Of a DNA stretch of 64,000 bases, positions 1 to 11,214 are shown one piece after another (the first letter of the stretch is position 1; every line of letters begins with the position of its first letter). The DNA comes from Gonatopus flavifemur (taxonomy: Eukaryota; Arthropoda; Insecta; Hymenoptera; Dryinidae). The stretch lies in the NCBI GenBank assembly GCA_018340375.1, contig JAFFJZ010000001.1, positions 16,324,001-16,388,000 of the forward strand. The letters are read 5' to 3'. The position numbers and the translations under genes were made by a program. A model generated the notes under the pieces. That model was given only the letters and a program-made list of their open reading frames with translations, ran no database searches and had not been told where the DNA came from.

Positions 1-362
1 GAAAAAATTTGAAAAAACTCAAAAGAATTCGAAAAATTCTGAACTATAACAATTCCCTTGAACTCTAAAAAATTCTGAAAATTTCTGAACTACGAGCATC
101 TCTCAAATTATCTGCAATATTTTGTCTTCTAATTATCCGATTATGATGAAACTCATGCTATTCTTCGATTAGCAAAACTCCCCGATTCATTGGAAGATCT
201 TTTGGTCCCCGTCCTTGTTTCCCGAAATTCCGATTTTATTCATTCGTACTTCCCCGCAGAAATATCAAATTTTGAAGACTGTTTCTATGAAACACCCATG
301 ATTAATTATTTTTCAATAAGTTTCTCTGAGTTTTCTACTCTTCTAATCACTCGCCATTTGCA
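1..362. other. AT-rich sequence without recognisable features
   Basis: I see no gene, RNA or clear repeat here. The first 100 bases are a degenerate run of GAAAAATT/AATTC-like words, which may be the edge of a repeat lying mostly outside the window. Confidence 0.5.
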
Positions 363-560
363 TCATTGACGAAGGGAGCGAGCGTTTTCGAATTTGAAAA
401 GTGCGAGCGAAACGAGCATCGTTTGGCGCAATCAATGGCGAGTGGGGCGAACTCAAACGCTGCGAGCAAAGGGAGGACTATTCGGAATTTTCATTGGCGA
501 GTGGAGCAAAATTCCTCGAATTTAAGAAGTGCAAGCGAGACGAGAATCAAACTAGCCAAA
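363..560. repeat. Two-copy direct duplication, GC-richer than its surroundings
   Basis: Two diverged copies of a unit of about 130 bp lie head to tail. Both carry the series GCGAG..G, TCGAATTT(G/A)A, AAGTGC(G/A)AGCGA, CGAG(C/A)ATC. A 152-codon frame runs across it because stop codons are locally rare. Its translation resembles no family I know, so I treat it as a repeat and not as a gene. Confidence 0.5.
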
Positions 561-763
561 CCAACCAATCAAACCAGTTGCGGAAGACAACTGCAGAGTA
601 TTCTTCCTCTTCTTCTTCCAATTTTTCTGGATGAATCAGGCTGTTATTGTTACGGCACCATCATCACTTTACTTCACACATGTACCGACAATTTCTTCTG
701 CTTCTATTTGCTCGAAATTGATATAATACAATCATTATTTCATAAAAAAAACCTCATTCTTGT

Positions 764-952
764 GATGTTCTTGAAGTTTGGATCGTTTATAGGAACGGAA
801 CGAAGATTCAAACTCACAAAATGAATTGAACCATCGGTTTTTATCTTCTGAAATTGATTCCTTGGAGCTGGAAACATAATTTAAAGAATGTACTGCAAGA
901 TTTGAGGTCTGAATCAATCTTTTTCAATAAACGATTCAAACTTCAGCAACAT
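764..952. repeat. Small foldback element, copy A
   Basis: The left arm reads TTGAAGTTTGGATCGTTTAT and the right arm is its near-perfect reverse complement, ATAAACGATTCAAACTTC. Both sit next to an ATGTT/AACAT end, with about 130 bp between them. The same arms recur at 1363-1576, so this is a dispersed inverted-repeat family. Confidence 0.65.
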
Positions 953-1030
953 ATTCTTGTGCAGGTTTAACCTCTCAACTGATTCGGATGAATTTTCGCA
1001 AACTACGACGTACTTATAGCCAATAAACCG

Positions 1031-1282
1031 CACTGTTGAAAATATGGAGAGTTTTTCTTTACACTCTTAGTGGATTTCGTCCCCTCATCGTGGGGGAATT
1101 GTTTTTCCATCAAAAATGAAGGGTTTTCCACCATTCTGAGGGATCTTTTTGTTTTTTGGGTGTTGAATCCTCCACTGATGAAAGAAAAGTCCACCAAATT
1201 GTAGTGAAAAATTTCCCATCTGTGGAGGAACTTTGCTACCACCGTTTTTTGGGGGAAAATTCCACAATCATTTTTGACAGTG
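1031..1282. mobile_element. CACTG-terminated MITE
   Basis: The element starts CACTGTTGAAAAT and ends ATTTTTGACAGTG, an inverted terminal repeat of about 13 bp with few mismatches. The interior is rich in GGTGGAAAAT/ATTTTCCACC words. It has no coding capacity. It shares its terminus with several other elements in this window (for example 8836-8993, 31652-31874 and 54091-54259). Confidence 0.6.
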
Positions 1283-1362
1283 CAGTTCGTTCCAATGAAA
1301 CGTACATTCGTTCAATTTACGGCCTTCCTGTGTAGTTCATTTTTCTAAACTACAGCAAAAAT

Positions 1363-1576
1363 GAGTTGCTGAAGTTTGGATCGTTGATTGAAACGAATTA
1401 GCAATCGAATAACGAAATACTCAACTATTGAAGTCCCAAAATTTTGCGCTACTTTTTTTGACCGATGTTTTCAAGTCCAAGGAATTAATTTAAAAAGTGA
1501 AATAACGATCGTTCATCGGATCTTATGGGTTTGAATTTTCGTTCTGTTTCTATAAACGATTCAAACTTCAGCAACA
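1363..1576. repeat. Small foldback element, copy B
   Basis: The left arm is GTTGCTGAAGTTTGGATCGT and the right arm ACGATTCAAACTTCAGCAAC, an essentially perfect inverted repeat. The family is that of copy A at 764-952, with a diverged spacer. No coding content. Confidence 0.7.
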
Positions 1577-3149
1577 TGCGAAAATTACATCATTCATTTT
1601 CAGAGTTTTTGAAAATTTCATTTCATAGAACACCCTTAGGGAGTTGACTGTGGAGAAACTTCCCCTACGTACGAGAAGAACACATTTTCACTTCTCTCTT
1701 CTTCCTTATGCCACGCTTGGATGTGACCGGTTAGCCTCGATGGCAATTTACCAATCAGCTTTATTAAATTTTAGTGTCTCCAATACGGCGAACTGCGGAA
1801 TAATTTAATCGCTCAGGCATGCTGCACCCAGGAAACCCTCAGAGTTAGTTCCAAGCCCTCATACGTCAACATGAAGCTTTTTAACCACATAGAAGTACGA
1901 CTAAGGAATAATTCAACTAATTAACGTGTATTAATTTATAAATCATGTTTCCCATTCACATTCATCTTCTCGTGGTAAATGATTTTTTGTATATGAAATT
2001 TGATTGTTTTTGGAATCATACTTTATGAAAAGTGTGAGATTTCAAAAAATATATGGAATCATGATCACAGTTGTGTAATAGATTTAGGAAACCTTTGTAA
2101 TCACTGCACTCGAAAGAAATCAATATCCCTCTCCATTTGAGAGAATTAATTTTTGTGATGAAAGAATTCTTATTTGTTTAAAATACTCTCAATCGTGGAC
2201 ATACATACCCTCAATTGAAGAAGAAAACAACATTGAAATATCTTTCCTGATTGAGAGGGAGTTTTCTTCTTATTTCCGAATGACTATTTTTCTTGGTGTA
2301 TGAACTTCATTTTGGAATATGGGAATCGTGAAAATCTTCCTCAAGAATGGCAAGAAACAACAAAGGGAATAGTTCACTCGGAAGCAATATTTTATATACG
2401 TATAGGTTTGATGTAACGTAGAAAGCAATGAAAAATTGTGGATCATAAAATTTTATTTTGATCTGTTTTTATGTACGTATCGCTCAGGAAAAAGGATTCG
2501 TTAAACTTGAAGCTAAATTTTTGTTTCCCGACATATCAATTGAGATTATGGGACAACTGTCAGGAGAATGTCAATGAAATGCGATATGTTTCTAGCGTAC
2601 ATCAGCTTTCGTTGTCGAATAAATGCGTCAAATACATATTCGACTGACGATATGCCTGTCTATCGTAACTGCCGTCTGCTCGTTCTCTTATACGGTATTA
2701 TTTTTCACACCACATTTTTCGTGGAGCAGCAGAACCGTTTTTTTCATACTGACGCGTATCAATACAATGATACAAGCTCCATGGGAAATCCTTTAATCTC
2801 CTCTTGTATGACATTACCGATGTATATTTATAAGTATATCATGGATTTTTTACTAACACGTTCTCCTGTACGGATATATTTGAGATATGGTATTAGGAAA
2901 TACCACCGTACAAGACTGAATGATTAATAATTTTTCTTCCATTATTATCAGTTTGAATTTTGCAATCTTGAGAAAAAACAGAGATGTTGATAGTATGATA
3001 TCTTATTCCACCTGATCGTTCATGAGCTCTGAAGAGGATAATGTGATTCTCACACGTAAACCAAAAGGTTGAAAGAGTTGAAGAGATTGCGCACGACGTA
3101 TGCTTGCCTTGCCTGCATTTGTTAGTCAGGTATTCCATTGTTCTTCAAA
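1577..3149. other. Intergenic AT-rich sequence
   Basis: No gene is supported. A 119-codon frame at 2568-2927 on the plus strand resembles no known protein family and shows no bias typical of coding sequence. I see no clear terminal repeats. Confidence 0.4.
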
Positions 3150-3440
3150 ATGACTATAATATTTAGATATCGAGTACAGGGGAACAATTGTTCATAAAGC
3201 CGTTGAATAGTCGTGGAACAGTCTGAGAACAGTATTGAATCCATTCGCTGAAAAGTCCTCAGATGAACTTTGAACAGCCATTGAATCATCCTCAATGCTC
3301 TCTCGAAGAGAACACAAACCATCTGGGTTGAATTTACGTCCATTGTACGTAAATTCACGTTCATGGAATGTTCAATCAACTTTCAAGTACTCGGACGTTG
3401 AATATACCTTCATTGAACGTTCCTCGAACTTTCATGTTCT
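3150..3440. repeat. Word island: GTTGAA/TTCAAC and GAACGTTC
   Basis: Roughly 290 bp are dominated by GTTGAA, TTGAAC, TTCATTGAA and GAACGTTC-like words in both orientations. A second segment with the same vocabulary lies at 60900-61090. Terminal repeats are not clear, so the borders are approximate. Confidence 0.4.
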
Positions 3441-3539
3441 TTCGAGGTTAACACTTGAAACATTACTGTAGCAATACCATAACGCTGCGTAATAGTGCTC
3501 TCATAGTAAATGGCACCTTGAAATGACCACAATCATCTC

Positions 3540-3707
3540 TTCTAACAATTTAAATAGTCACATCAACTATTTGAGGACAACCATTCACATTCAGTATTCA
3601 CAACTATATGAATAGTTATGATAACTCTTTCATACTGATGAAAACTATTTATGTAGTTGAATCAACTATAAAAAGAGTTGGCAAAACTGTAACTGAATAG
3701 TTATCCT
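3540..3707. repeat. Word island: AACTATT/AATAGTT
   Basis: AACTAT and ATAGTT words occur about ten times in alternating orientation over about 170 bp. The right border meets the RTE fragment beginning near 3708, which suggests that this island inserted into it or marks where it was truncated. Confidence 0.45.
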
Positions 3708-4259
3708 CTGGGAAGCATAATTACAGAAAACGGTAAAAGCGGAAGAGATATAAGAGCAAGAATAGCACAAGGAAAACAGGCTTTCCACCAAAAGAAACAG
3801 TTACTATGTTCGAAGAATATTAGCTGAGCAGTAAGGAAGAAATTCTTGAAGAGTTACGTTTGGAGCACAGCATTATATGGTTGCGAAACTTGGACAATTG
3901 GAAAAATGGACCAACGAAGACTCGAAGCTTTTGAAATGTGGCGTTATAGAAAAATGCTTAGAATAAAGCGGATAGAGAAAGTAAAAAATGAAGAAGTACT
4001 TGAGAGGGTAAATGAAAGGAGAAGTCTTTTGAAACATGTCGTGAAAAGAAGGAGTAATCTGATAGGACACACATTAAGACATGATAGCTTTCTGAAAACA
4101 ATATTGGAAGGAAAAATGAATAGTAAAACTCGAAGAAGTAGACCTAGATTGAGTTGTATGGAGCAAATTGTACAAGATAAGGGTTGTTGTAGATATGCAG
4201 AAATTAGTCGGTTGGCGGATAATACACAGGATTGGAGGATTCCATCAAACCGGTCATAA
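3708..4259 (+). pseudogene. RTE-clade non-LTR retrotransposon, 3' end of reverse-transcriptase ORF
   Basis: The translation carries the C-terminal region typical of RTE/BovB-type endonuclease-reverse transcriptase proteins. It begins with a LGSIITENG-like stretch, then LYGCETWTI, then RLEAFEMWRYRKMLRI, then a GHTLRH segment and an arginine-rich RPRLSCMEQIVQD tail. The catalytic fingers and palm of the RT and the endonuclease domain are absent, so this is a 5'-truncated copy, as is usual for this class. One in-frame TGA near 3832 splits the frame, and from 3846 it stays open for 137 codons. The protein normally copies the element's RNA at a nicked target; this remnant cannot. The clade is recognised by motif; the exact family is not. 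Confidence 0.8.
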
Positions 4260-4624
4260 GACTGATTACTCCATGATAATAAGTTATCCTCCCACATAGT
4301 TGCCATGACTATAGATTCCTCTGAGTGTATTAATTACAAAGCTGATAACGCTGAGCTCACCCTGTTTGGAGAATCTTATTGAATCCGAATCATTCCTATC
4401 AAATGAGCAGAATTCCGAATCAAATCTGATGGATATCGATCGGTTTCAATAAGAATCCTGCACGTTCATTCGGAATGAACGGAATTTTGTAATCAAGGGA
4501 AGGAAAACTTGGACCATATCGGTTTTTCCTTAATTTCTCATCCAGAACGATGTCACAACCCTGGTAAAAGGCACCTATTGAATCCCATTAAGTGATACAA
4601 ACTTTGCAATGGCAAATCATCATC
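4260..4624. other. Intergenic, with an ATTCCGAAT-rich patch
   Basis: Between about 4367 and 4495 there are several ATTCCGAAT/ATTCGGAAT words and an inverted pair, TTATTGAATCCGAA and TTTCAATAAGAATCC. This may be a further small word island, but its borders are unclear. Nothing else was recognised. Confidence 0.35.
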
Positions 4625-5530
4625 CAAACTCCCCATGTGGAAACGGGCCGCTACTGCCTCACTGAGGTGCCAGTACTGGCAAATCTAGAGCGACCATTAA
4701 TGGGGCCAGTTGGACTGCCAGTACTGGTAAAGGAGTTCAAACGATAACACCATTTCACATAAGGACCAGTATAACATTCATCACCACAACGGTAGCGATG
4801 TTTAATATGAGCCTGACTTCCAATGACTTTCACAATAAGTTACCGATTTACAAAATGCAGTCATATTTCAAAATATACCAAGTGAATCCAACTTACTAGA
4901 ATGAAACAAGAAAAAATATCATAGTAAATAGAATAACTATTGATTGAAACGCCTCAAAGGGAAAAGGTGGTATTTGAATCTATTTTGAATTCGTATAGAT
5001 GAAGTCAGAAGTCGGAATTAGAATTAATATCCATTTCAACCAAGACTATTCGCATTTCAACTTTTTCATTCCCATCTCCCGGAATGTGTTCGCGAGAAAG
5101 GGTGTTTCAACACCTGTATAAGGCGGAAAATCAAATCCACCAAAAAGTGTGTCGGTCAACCACCCGGGCTGATACACGCAAATTTCCATAGGCCACGTTG
5201 GACCACCAAAACGACCTTGGTTCGACGAATTTCGTCGTCTCCGCCACCGTCGTAACAAATATGGTGACAGCGGTGGGATATGCAGGTGATTTTCTTCCAA
5301 ATTCCGCTGTTGGAAAATTTCTCGCACGTGACACCTGCTATGGCGAAACTTTGGCATTGCCACAGAATCAGTTGTTCAGCCAGAGCTGGATGAGAAATGA
5401 CAACGAGTAAAGATGATGACATCCTATGTAGAGATCCAAACCCGACCCAGTTCTGGCACAGTACCGATAACTGGAGGTACCAGGATTGATCATATTCCAA
5501 GTAAAGAAGAAACACATTATATTTGAACTT

Positions 5531-5904
5531 CACGGAGAGAAAAAATTTGCTGACGCAGCAAATCGAGGTATTATATATAGAATAGCAAATTTTTTTGTTG
5601 GCCTGGCTACAAATTTGCTATAACAGCAATCGTGTTAGCTACGACAGCAATTTTTTAGCTGTGGCAGCAAAAAATGTTTGCTCCGCCAGCAAAGTTTCAG
5701 TAATATATATATATATAATAGCAAACAAATTTTGCTGGGATAGCAAACATTTTTTGCTGTCACAGCTAAAAATTCGCTGTCGCAGCTAACAAGATTGCTG
5801 AAACAGCAAATAGTTTGCTGTCACAGCAAAAAATTTGCTGCTCTGGCAAAAGAAACCCAGCAAAAGTAGATTTCGCTGCCACAGCGAATTCCTTTTTCTC
5901 CGTG
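5531..5904. mobile_element. TTGCTG/CAGCAA word-island element, copy 1
   Basis: It is bounded by CACGGAGAGAAAAAA and CTTTTTCTCCGTG, with TT on both outer sides as a probable 2-bp target duplication. The interior is an array of about twenty TTGCTG/CAGCAA half-sites, many arranged as GCTGnnnCAGC followed by an A/T-rich spacer. Successive palindromes near 5770-5850 start 20-21 bp apart. No protein is encoded. Relatives lie at 20977-21285, 39427-39653 and 51774-52134. Confidence 0.8.
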
Positions 5905-5984
5905 TTTGAAAATCTGTATGATTCATTGTTCTCATTATCGTAATCGAAGAAAGGCCCTTCGGAAGTGATCTCCTGAAAACTCAT

Positions 5985-6052
5985 TGAGTGAGGATTGAAC
6001 CCGGGTCCTGCGAGTGAGAAACTGTGTCTCTATCACACCAGCCTATCTCCGA
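5985..6052 (-). repeat. tRNA-like head of a probable SINE
   Basis: On the minus strand there is a good internal promoter B-box, GGTTCAATCC (5992-6001), preceded at plausible distance by an A-box-like GGCTGGTGTGATAG (6030-6043). The sequence between them, with ACTCGCAGGACCCG, resembles tRNA-derived SINE heads. An acceptor stem cannot be paired, so it is not a functional tRNA gene. The 3' body and tail are not delimited. Confidence 0.4.
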
Positions 6053-6111
6053 GTTGACGACGAATCACTCAAATTGCCATTCATTGTAATGGGACCGTTG
6101 AAGTCATACAA

Positions 6112-6545
6112 TTCACCATAGATTCTGTAGTGAATGAAGTCCTACGAATGCTGGCACATTGTTGTCTCCCGAACATATTGAATGATGATATCAACTCTGG
6201 TCGAATGCTGGCGCGATTTCGGCTCACCACAACAGCCAAGTTGCTAAGATCATGATTTTAATGTCATTCGACCACCGATTCCGTGGTCAGTCAGAGTTCT
6301 ATCAATACTGACACATTGCCGTCGTCGTTGAAACATATTGAATGATCATAACAACTCTGGCCTAATGCTGGCACGACTTCGGCTCACTACAACAGCTGAA
6401 TTGCCAAGATCGTGAATCTAACGTCAGTTGACTACCGACTCCATAGTCAGCCAGAGTCCTATCAATACTGGCACATTGTCATCTATCGAACATATTGAAT
6501 GCTAATACTAACTCTGGCTCAATACTGGCGCAGTATCGTTTCATC
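6112..6545. repeat. Tandem array, unit about 157-160 bp, about 2.7 copies
   Basis: The string CTGGCACATT (or CTGACACATT) starts at 6151, 6308 and 6468. It is followed each time by a GAACATATTGAATG-like stretch, CAACTCTGG or TAACTCTGG, and ATGCTGGC/ATACTGGC. Units differ by point changes and short indels, so the array is not very recent. It lies within the CCAGTACTGG composite repeat and reuses its words. Confidence 0.75.
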
Positions 6546-6903
6546 AAAATGACCGTGTTATTGGAAAGATCAGTGGAATCCCTATCCACTATCTATTCCG
6601 TATTAGAACAACGTTGCATCGATATTGGTGTCTCTTCGTCTTTTTTCCGCATTTCACCATCGAACCCACTCTGATTAGGTACTGACGCGGTTTCGTTTCT
6701 GTACGGCCTGGGTATTCTCCGAACAGTTTCAATTCGATATTGACTCAAGACCGTCTGACCACGTAAGCCAGCACCGTCTGAAATGCGGCGAACATTTGGT
6801 GCCAGTTGGAAAACAGTTGAGTTGTTTCTGCCGAAGTCTGGCAAATACAACTTCGCCAGTACCGCGCCATTCGCCAACTCTGGCTATTTCCACATGGAGT
6901 TTG

Positions 6904-7380
6904 TATGAAATCTCATTAGTGAACACAAGTCAATAGACTTCTTCAACCAGAGGAGTCTTGTGCAACGTTAGAACATTTCCAGTAGGTTTCATACAGCTAT
7001 CAAATAGTCTGCAAACAGTTTCCAACCCTGTTGATAAGTAATAATCGCTTATATCACGTATGTGACCACAAACGTTGCATATATAAACTACGTATGATCT
7101 TTACATGAAACACTGTCGTTGTGTATGGATTGAGTATTCCTCGATGAACAGTCTTGAGGAAGTCTTCAATGATACTGTGAACGGTCTCTTCCTCCAAGAT
7201 GTCTGAAATTCATCTCAAGATATCCTTGAGAGTGATCCCAAAGAGGGATCCAGAAATGTTTACTGTGTCATATCCGGTCTTATATACATCATCATCGAAT
7301 TTCTTTCACAAACTCTATACTCTATACGACCATCTTCCATATAATTCATTCTCGTGCAATATGGTCATGAGAAATATATT
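6904..7380. other. Intergenic, with inverted TTCCTCCAAGA-type words
   Basis: Between 7150 and 7240 there are several AAGTCTTC, AAGATGTCT and AAGATATCC words resembling those of the island at 46999-47238. No gene is seen. Confidence 0.3.
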
Positions 7381-7737
7381 CCCGAGAAAAAATGATTTAG
7401 ATCTAATTAGATCTAATGGATTAGATCTCCTTAGATCTAAAAAATGGAAAAATTCATGCTCTGTGGGCCGATTTAGATCTATTTAGATCTACGGAGATCT
7501 AATTGATTTTTTTCGAAAATATGTAGTTCTTAAAAACCATCTAAAAGTGAAGAAAATGGGCAGTAGATGCACGCTAATTTCGATTGATTAATATGAAATG
7601 TTTTGTAATTTAGATTTATGTAGATCTAACCAGATCTGTCTAGATCTAAATAGATCTACATTTTCCATTTTTTAGATCTAACGAGATCTAACGAGATCTA
7701 ATTGGATCCACTTAGATCTAAATCATTTTTCCTCGGG
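7381..7737. mobile_element. AGATCT word-island element
   Basis: The termini are CCCGAGAAAAAATGATTTAG and, inverted, CTAAATCATTTTTCCTCGGG. TT flanks both ends, a probable 2-bp target duplication. There are about fifteen AGATCT hexamers, seven near the left end and eight near the right, with a word-poor 150 bp centre. Most neighbours are exactly 10 bp apart, as in AGATCTnnnnAGATCT. No protein is encoded. The termini match the CCCGGG(A)n and CCCGAG elements at 27852-28210 and 11215-11395. Confidence 0.85.
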
Positions 7738-8835
7738 TTGGGAAATGGAAGAAATGAGTTATTACACTTTGAAAAAACTCATAGCGAATGATGAAGGGAA
7801 AATAGCATAGGAAGAGTTCTCATCATGTACTTGGTCAAACTATTCTTGCTAAATGCTGCCTGCAATTAGAGTAATTGAAAGCAGGAGAGTAAACATGCCA
7901 AGCGTCCAGAGTTAGCAAATCGTAAGGGCATTGTGTTTAATCAACGTAATGCAAGGTTTCACATATGTTGGGTTGCTTAGGAGAAATTGTTACTGTTCAT
8001 TTGCAATGTTTCATTTACCGACACCCGTTCGCAGAAATAAAGATTGACGTGAACTATTCTGAAGTCGAGCGTGGAAATTAAAGGACACAAATCAAACGCC
8101 ATTCATCTATAATTTTGAGTAGATTGGGTATGGAAAAATCAGTGTATTAAGCATCAAGTAGGAGACAGCTTTGCAACACAAACGGCTTGCACACTGAGAC
8201 ATTGAATTTTTTCCATGTTTCGAGAGTTTGTGTTTGGCAATTCAATTGCTTCAATTATCAAAGTCAAACCTCGTGGCGAGAGCTCGCTTTTCATGAAACT
8301 TCGAGGGTATAAAACGTAAATGAAAGTACCGAACAATGAGTTTGAAAAATTGAAAAAAAGTTTTCTCGTATAAATTATGGCCGTTTCTCGTCAAATATAT
8401 AATGGTTTTATATCGATTGTTGAAGATGAATGTATTCAATACGTTTTGAATTGTACCTGTTTTCTGGTGTGAATAGAACTTCGACATTTGTTGTGGAGAA
8501 CAAACGTTTATCGCATTACAGGGTAAAAAATTTGAGTGCGTTGTGGGACCAAAATCTGCCTGAGTCGGAAAAATGTCATGCTTTTTGAAACCTGATTTCA
8601 CTGTGAAAAATCGCTTCCTGAACTGGTGTTTAAATTTTGTATTGATTTGCAAAACTTTTCTGACTTTTCATACGAAAATTTATGATATCATCTCATACAG
8701 AATTATGATTTTTCATGCATTTTTATATGAATTCTAATAAATATTGCAGTAAATTTCATGAATATCCATCTGATATAGGAAATTCCAGGTTATTTTCTAC
8801 GGTGTTCTTCCGTAATACGCAACACATTGAAGTTA
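7738..8835. other. Intergenic, no feature recognised
   Basis: Open frames up to 133 codons (8251-8652, minus strand) have no recognisable domain. I see no inverted repeat ends. Confidence 0.4.
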
Positions 8836-8993
8836 CACTGTAAAATGAGAGTCTTGAATTCGAATCATTCCATAACTGAATCTATGATGTGAATAAGTTA
8901 AACGAAAAAAAAGAATCGCTGATACAATGGAAAAAGCATCGTCTGAAATCAAGAGAATCTTAACAAACAGATTGAGACTTTCTTTTCACAGTG
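8836..8993. mobile_element. CACTG-terminated MITE with TA duplication
   Basis: The left end is CACTGTAAAATGAGAGTCTT and the right end AGACTTTCTTTTCACAGTG, an inverted repeat of about 20 bp with a few mismatches. TA is present on both sides (8834-8835 and 8994-8995). The length is 158 bp and nothing is encoded. Confidence 0.75.
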
Positions 8994-10370
8994 TACATCA
9001 GTTCGAGAGAAAATGAACATCAGGTTGAATAAAAATTCAAATTCTGTCAAGACAGTGCGAACAGGACTTGAAGTAAAAAATCGAATCTAACTTGATCCTT
9101 CCTTGGCTAGAATTGATTCGTAGCATTGTCTGGCTCTTTTCAGGGTCTGATGAGACCCGATGACAACTTTTTTGAGTCCATTTTGACGAAATATCGGATC
9201 CTTATATTAAAAAAAACATACATTTCTGAACGTGTGAAGAAGATATGGGTTATCTATCACATTTGTTAGATAGAAATGATCTTATCAGATAAATATTCGA
9301 TTAAACGAATGTCGAAGTGGAAAGGAGATATTCTAGATCGGACCCTGATTTCATCGATCACGTAGATACAACAATCAGTTTTGAATGGAGTACACGGCTA
9401 AATGTTAGATTCAAGACGGGAGAGATAATCCAAGAGAACGATGAAACAGATAACTCCCAATTACTCTCTATGACTCACAAACCTAAATTTCAAATTAGGT
9501 GAAACGACAAGGAAACTTTATAGGAGATGGAGTTGCATGCTTGGCTAGTCAACCGTTGACCACTAGTGCTGACTTGATTACATTCTATACCATTTACATG
9601 AGACTTCATTCTCCTTCTCCATTCTCATTCAATGAACTTGTATATTTTCCAGCTTCATCTATCTATCTATCTATATATATATATCTGTGTATCTATCTAT
9701 CTATTCATTTATCTACCTATCTATTATATGGTTCTTAAAAGTTTCATCAATAAGCAGGTGTACAATTTTCGTAGCAAATACATTCCGAGTGGAAATCTGT
9801 TCGGTTTCACATCTGGCAAATCAACAAATATTTAGTTGAAGAAATTCCTTGATACAGTATATGGAAAGATGATTCTAAGTTGAAATCTTTGGGACTCTAA
9901 TATCCATGTCGAGACAATCAATGAGAATATCTGCTTCCAGGAATATAGTAATAATCATACATAGAGTTAGCGTGAACAAATACTTTGACAAAGATAAATA
10001 GTGCATAGAACGTAAACATTGAATTTCCATGATGATGTCATCACCTCAGTGCACCACAAATAACAATGCTTCACGGGGAAACATCTTGGCAACCTGATGC
10101 GAATATTTCTTGGCGCACATTTCACCATTAGAATGATATTATTGGAACATCTTCCTATTTAGGACGACAAGTTCAAATTAATTCATGAACTGGAAGGAGT
10201 GGGAAATTTCCTACCCTACGCTCGAAGCGTGTAGAGTCTTGTATTAGATGATGAGCAGATGATAGGTTGGTTTGCGAAATCATTGACTATCACTACTGAT
10301 CGAGTAACTTTTGATTCTGAACGAGCATTACTTATATTCTATTGCGAATTATTTTCATGGAATGATAGCC
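8994..10370. other. Intergenic sequence
   Basis: No gene is supported. The only distinct feature is the tetranucleotide repeat listed separately at 9655-9725. Confidence 0.4.
9655..9725. repeat. (ATCT)n microsatellite
   Basis: This is a run of ATCT/CTAT tetramers interrupted by a short (AT)n and by single-base changes. Frames crossing it give tyrosine/isoleucine/leucine-rich peptides that are artefacts of the repeat. Confidence 0.9.
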
Positions 10371-10483
10371 CTAGCATGCGTGTATAATGGAGTCCACAGT
10401 GGTCCAGCCTGGGCCCTATCCTGCCTATGTGGGCCCAAGTCTGGGTCAAAGTAGGGCCAGAATTCATACACGTTGAGAAAGCG
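10371..10483. repeat. GGGCCC word island, copy 1
   Basis: It begins TAGCATGCGTGTATAATGG and ends AATTCATACACGTTGA, with partly inverted ends. Between them are GGGCCC, TGGGCCC, GGGTC and AGGGCC words, strikingly GC-rich against the AT-rich flanks. A related copy with the same ends lies at 38369-38475. Confidence 0.6.
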
Positions 10484-11214
10484 TTCATGTAAATCACAGG
10501 GAAATCATGCGAATGATTCCTGGAATGCCTATGTTCAAGAGATAGAGATCCATAAAATGAATTCGTCTTCGGAATATGAATGACTATACAGGGTGACCAG
10601 AGTTGGGTAAATCATATTTCAAGGATACATTCTGCAGTCAGAATGCAATAATTTTCGGTATGAAGAAAATCCATTTCTAGATTTTTTTTCAAATCCAAAT
10701 TGCTCAAAAACGTTACAGCGCGTAGCGTCATTCGCTACCGACTTGAACTTCACACCACTCCCTAAGTGATTGTAATTCTTTCTTTCGAAGCTATAACCGT
10801 TCAAAGTTGCTGGATTCTGATTGGCTAAAAATGAAAAAATTTCAAAGTACTATAACTTAGAATTGAAAGATGACAGGGTTGTTCAATTTTTCCTCAGAGA
10901 TCCGCCGTTTTCCCACTTAGAGCCTGGTGTCAAGTTCAAGAGTTGATCAAAGTTCTAGTAAATATTAAAAGAGATGTTAGTAGTTCCATATTTTACTACA
11001 TTTGTTTGTGAATTTTCTGAAAAATTCCTCTCGTATGCATATGTAAAATTCATTTAATTTCAAATCTCAGTTTACCCTGTCACCAGCTTTTTCCAATATT
11101 ACCGATTCATGATAAGCTTCTTGTACTGCACAAATCAAAGCTGTCTCTTGATCAATCTTTCCCCTAGAAAAGATCGTTTCAACTGTGTTACGCAGATGAT
11201 ATTTAATGCGTCAC
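10484..11214. other. Intergenic sequence
   Basis: CAGGGTGACCAGAGTTGGG near 10589 resembles the end of a CAGGGTG-type element, but no matching opposite end was found. No gene is seen. Confidence 0.35.

Larger units (their letters stand above)
4625..6903. repeat. Composite repeat with CCAGTACTGG/CCAGAGTT words
   Basis: The left end CAAACTCCCCATGTGGAAA and the right end TTTCCACATGGAGTTTG form an inverted pair (the left arm has an extra CC) bounding about 2.3 kb. Inside, words such as CCAGTACTGG, CTCTGGC, TACTGGCAC and GCCAACTCTGG recur in both orientations. The interior also holds a TTGCTG island (5531-5904), a SINE-like head (5985-6052) and a tandem array (6112-6545). No target duplication is evident. 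Treating the outer arms as ends of one element is an inference. Confidence 0.45.

Noticed and set aside
366..824. 152-codon plus-strand open frame
   Set aside because: It overlaps a direct duplication with locally few stops, has no recognisable domain, and an overlapping frame of 77 codons is also open. It looks like chance.
5985..6052. Functional tRNA gene on the minus strand
   Set aside because: A-box and B-box resemblance only. The acceptor stem does not pair, so a SINE head is the better reading.
7381..7737. CRISPR-like regular repeats
   Set aside because: The spacers are 4 bp, the repeats are 6-bp palindromes, the context is an animal genome and there are no cas genes.
9632..9738. Tyrosine/isoleucine/leucine-rich frames
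   Set aside because: They are translations of an ATCT microsatellite.
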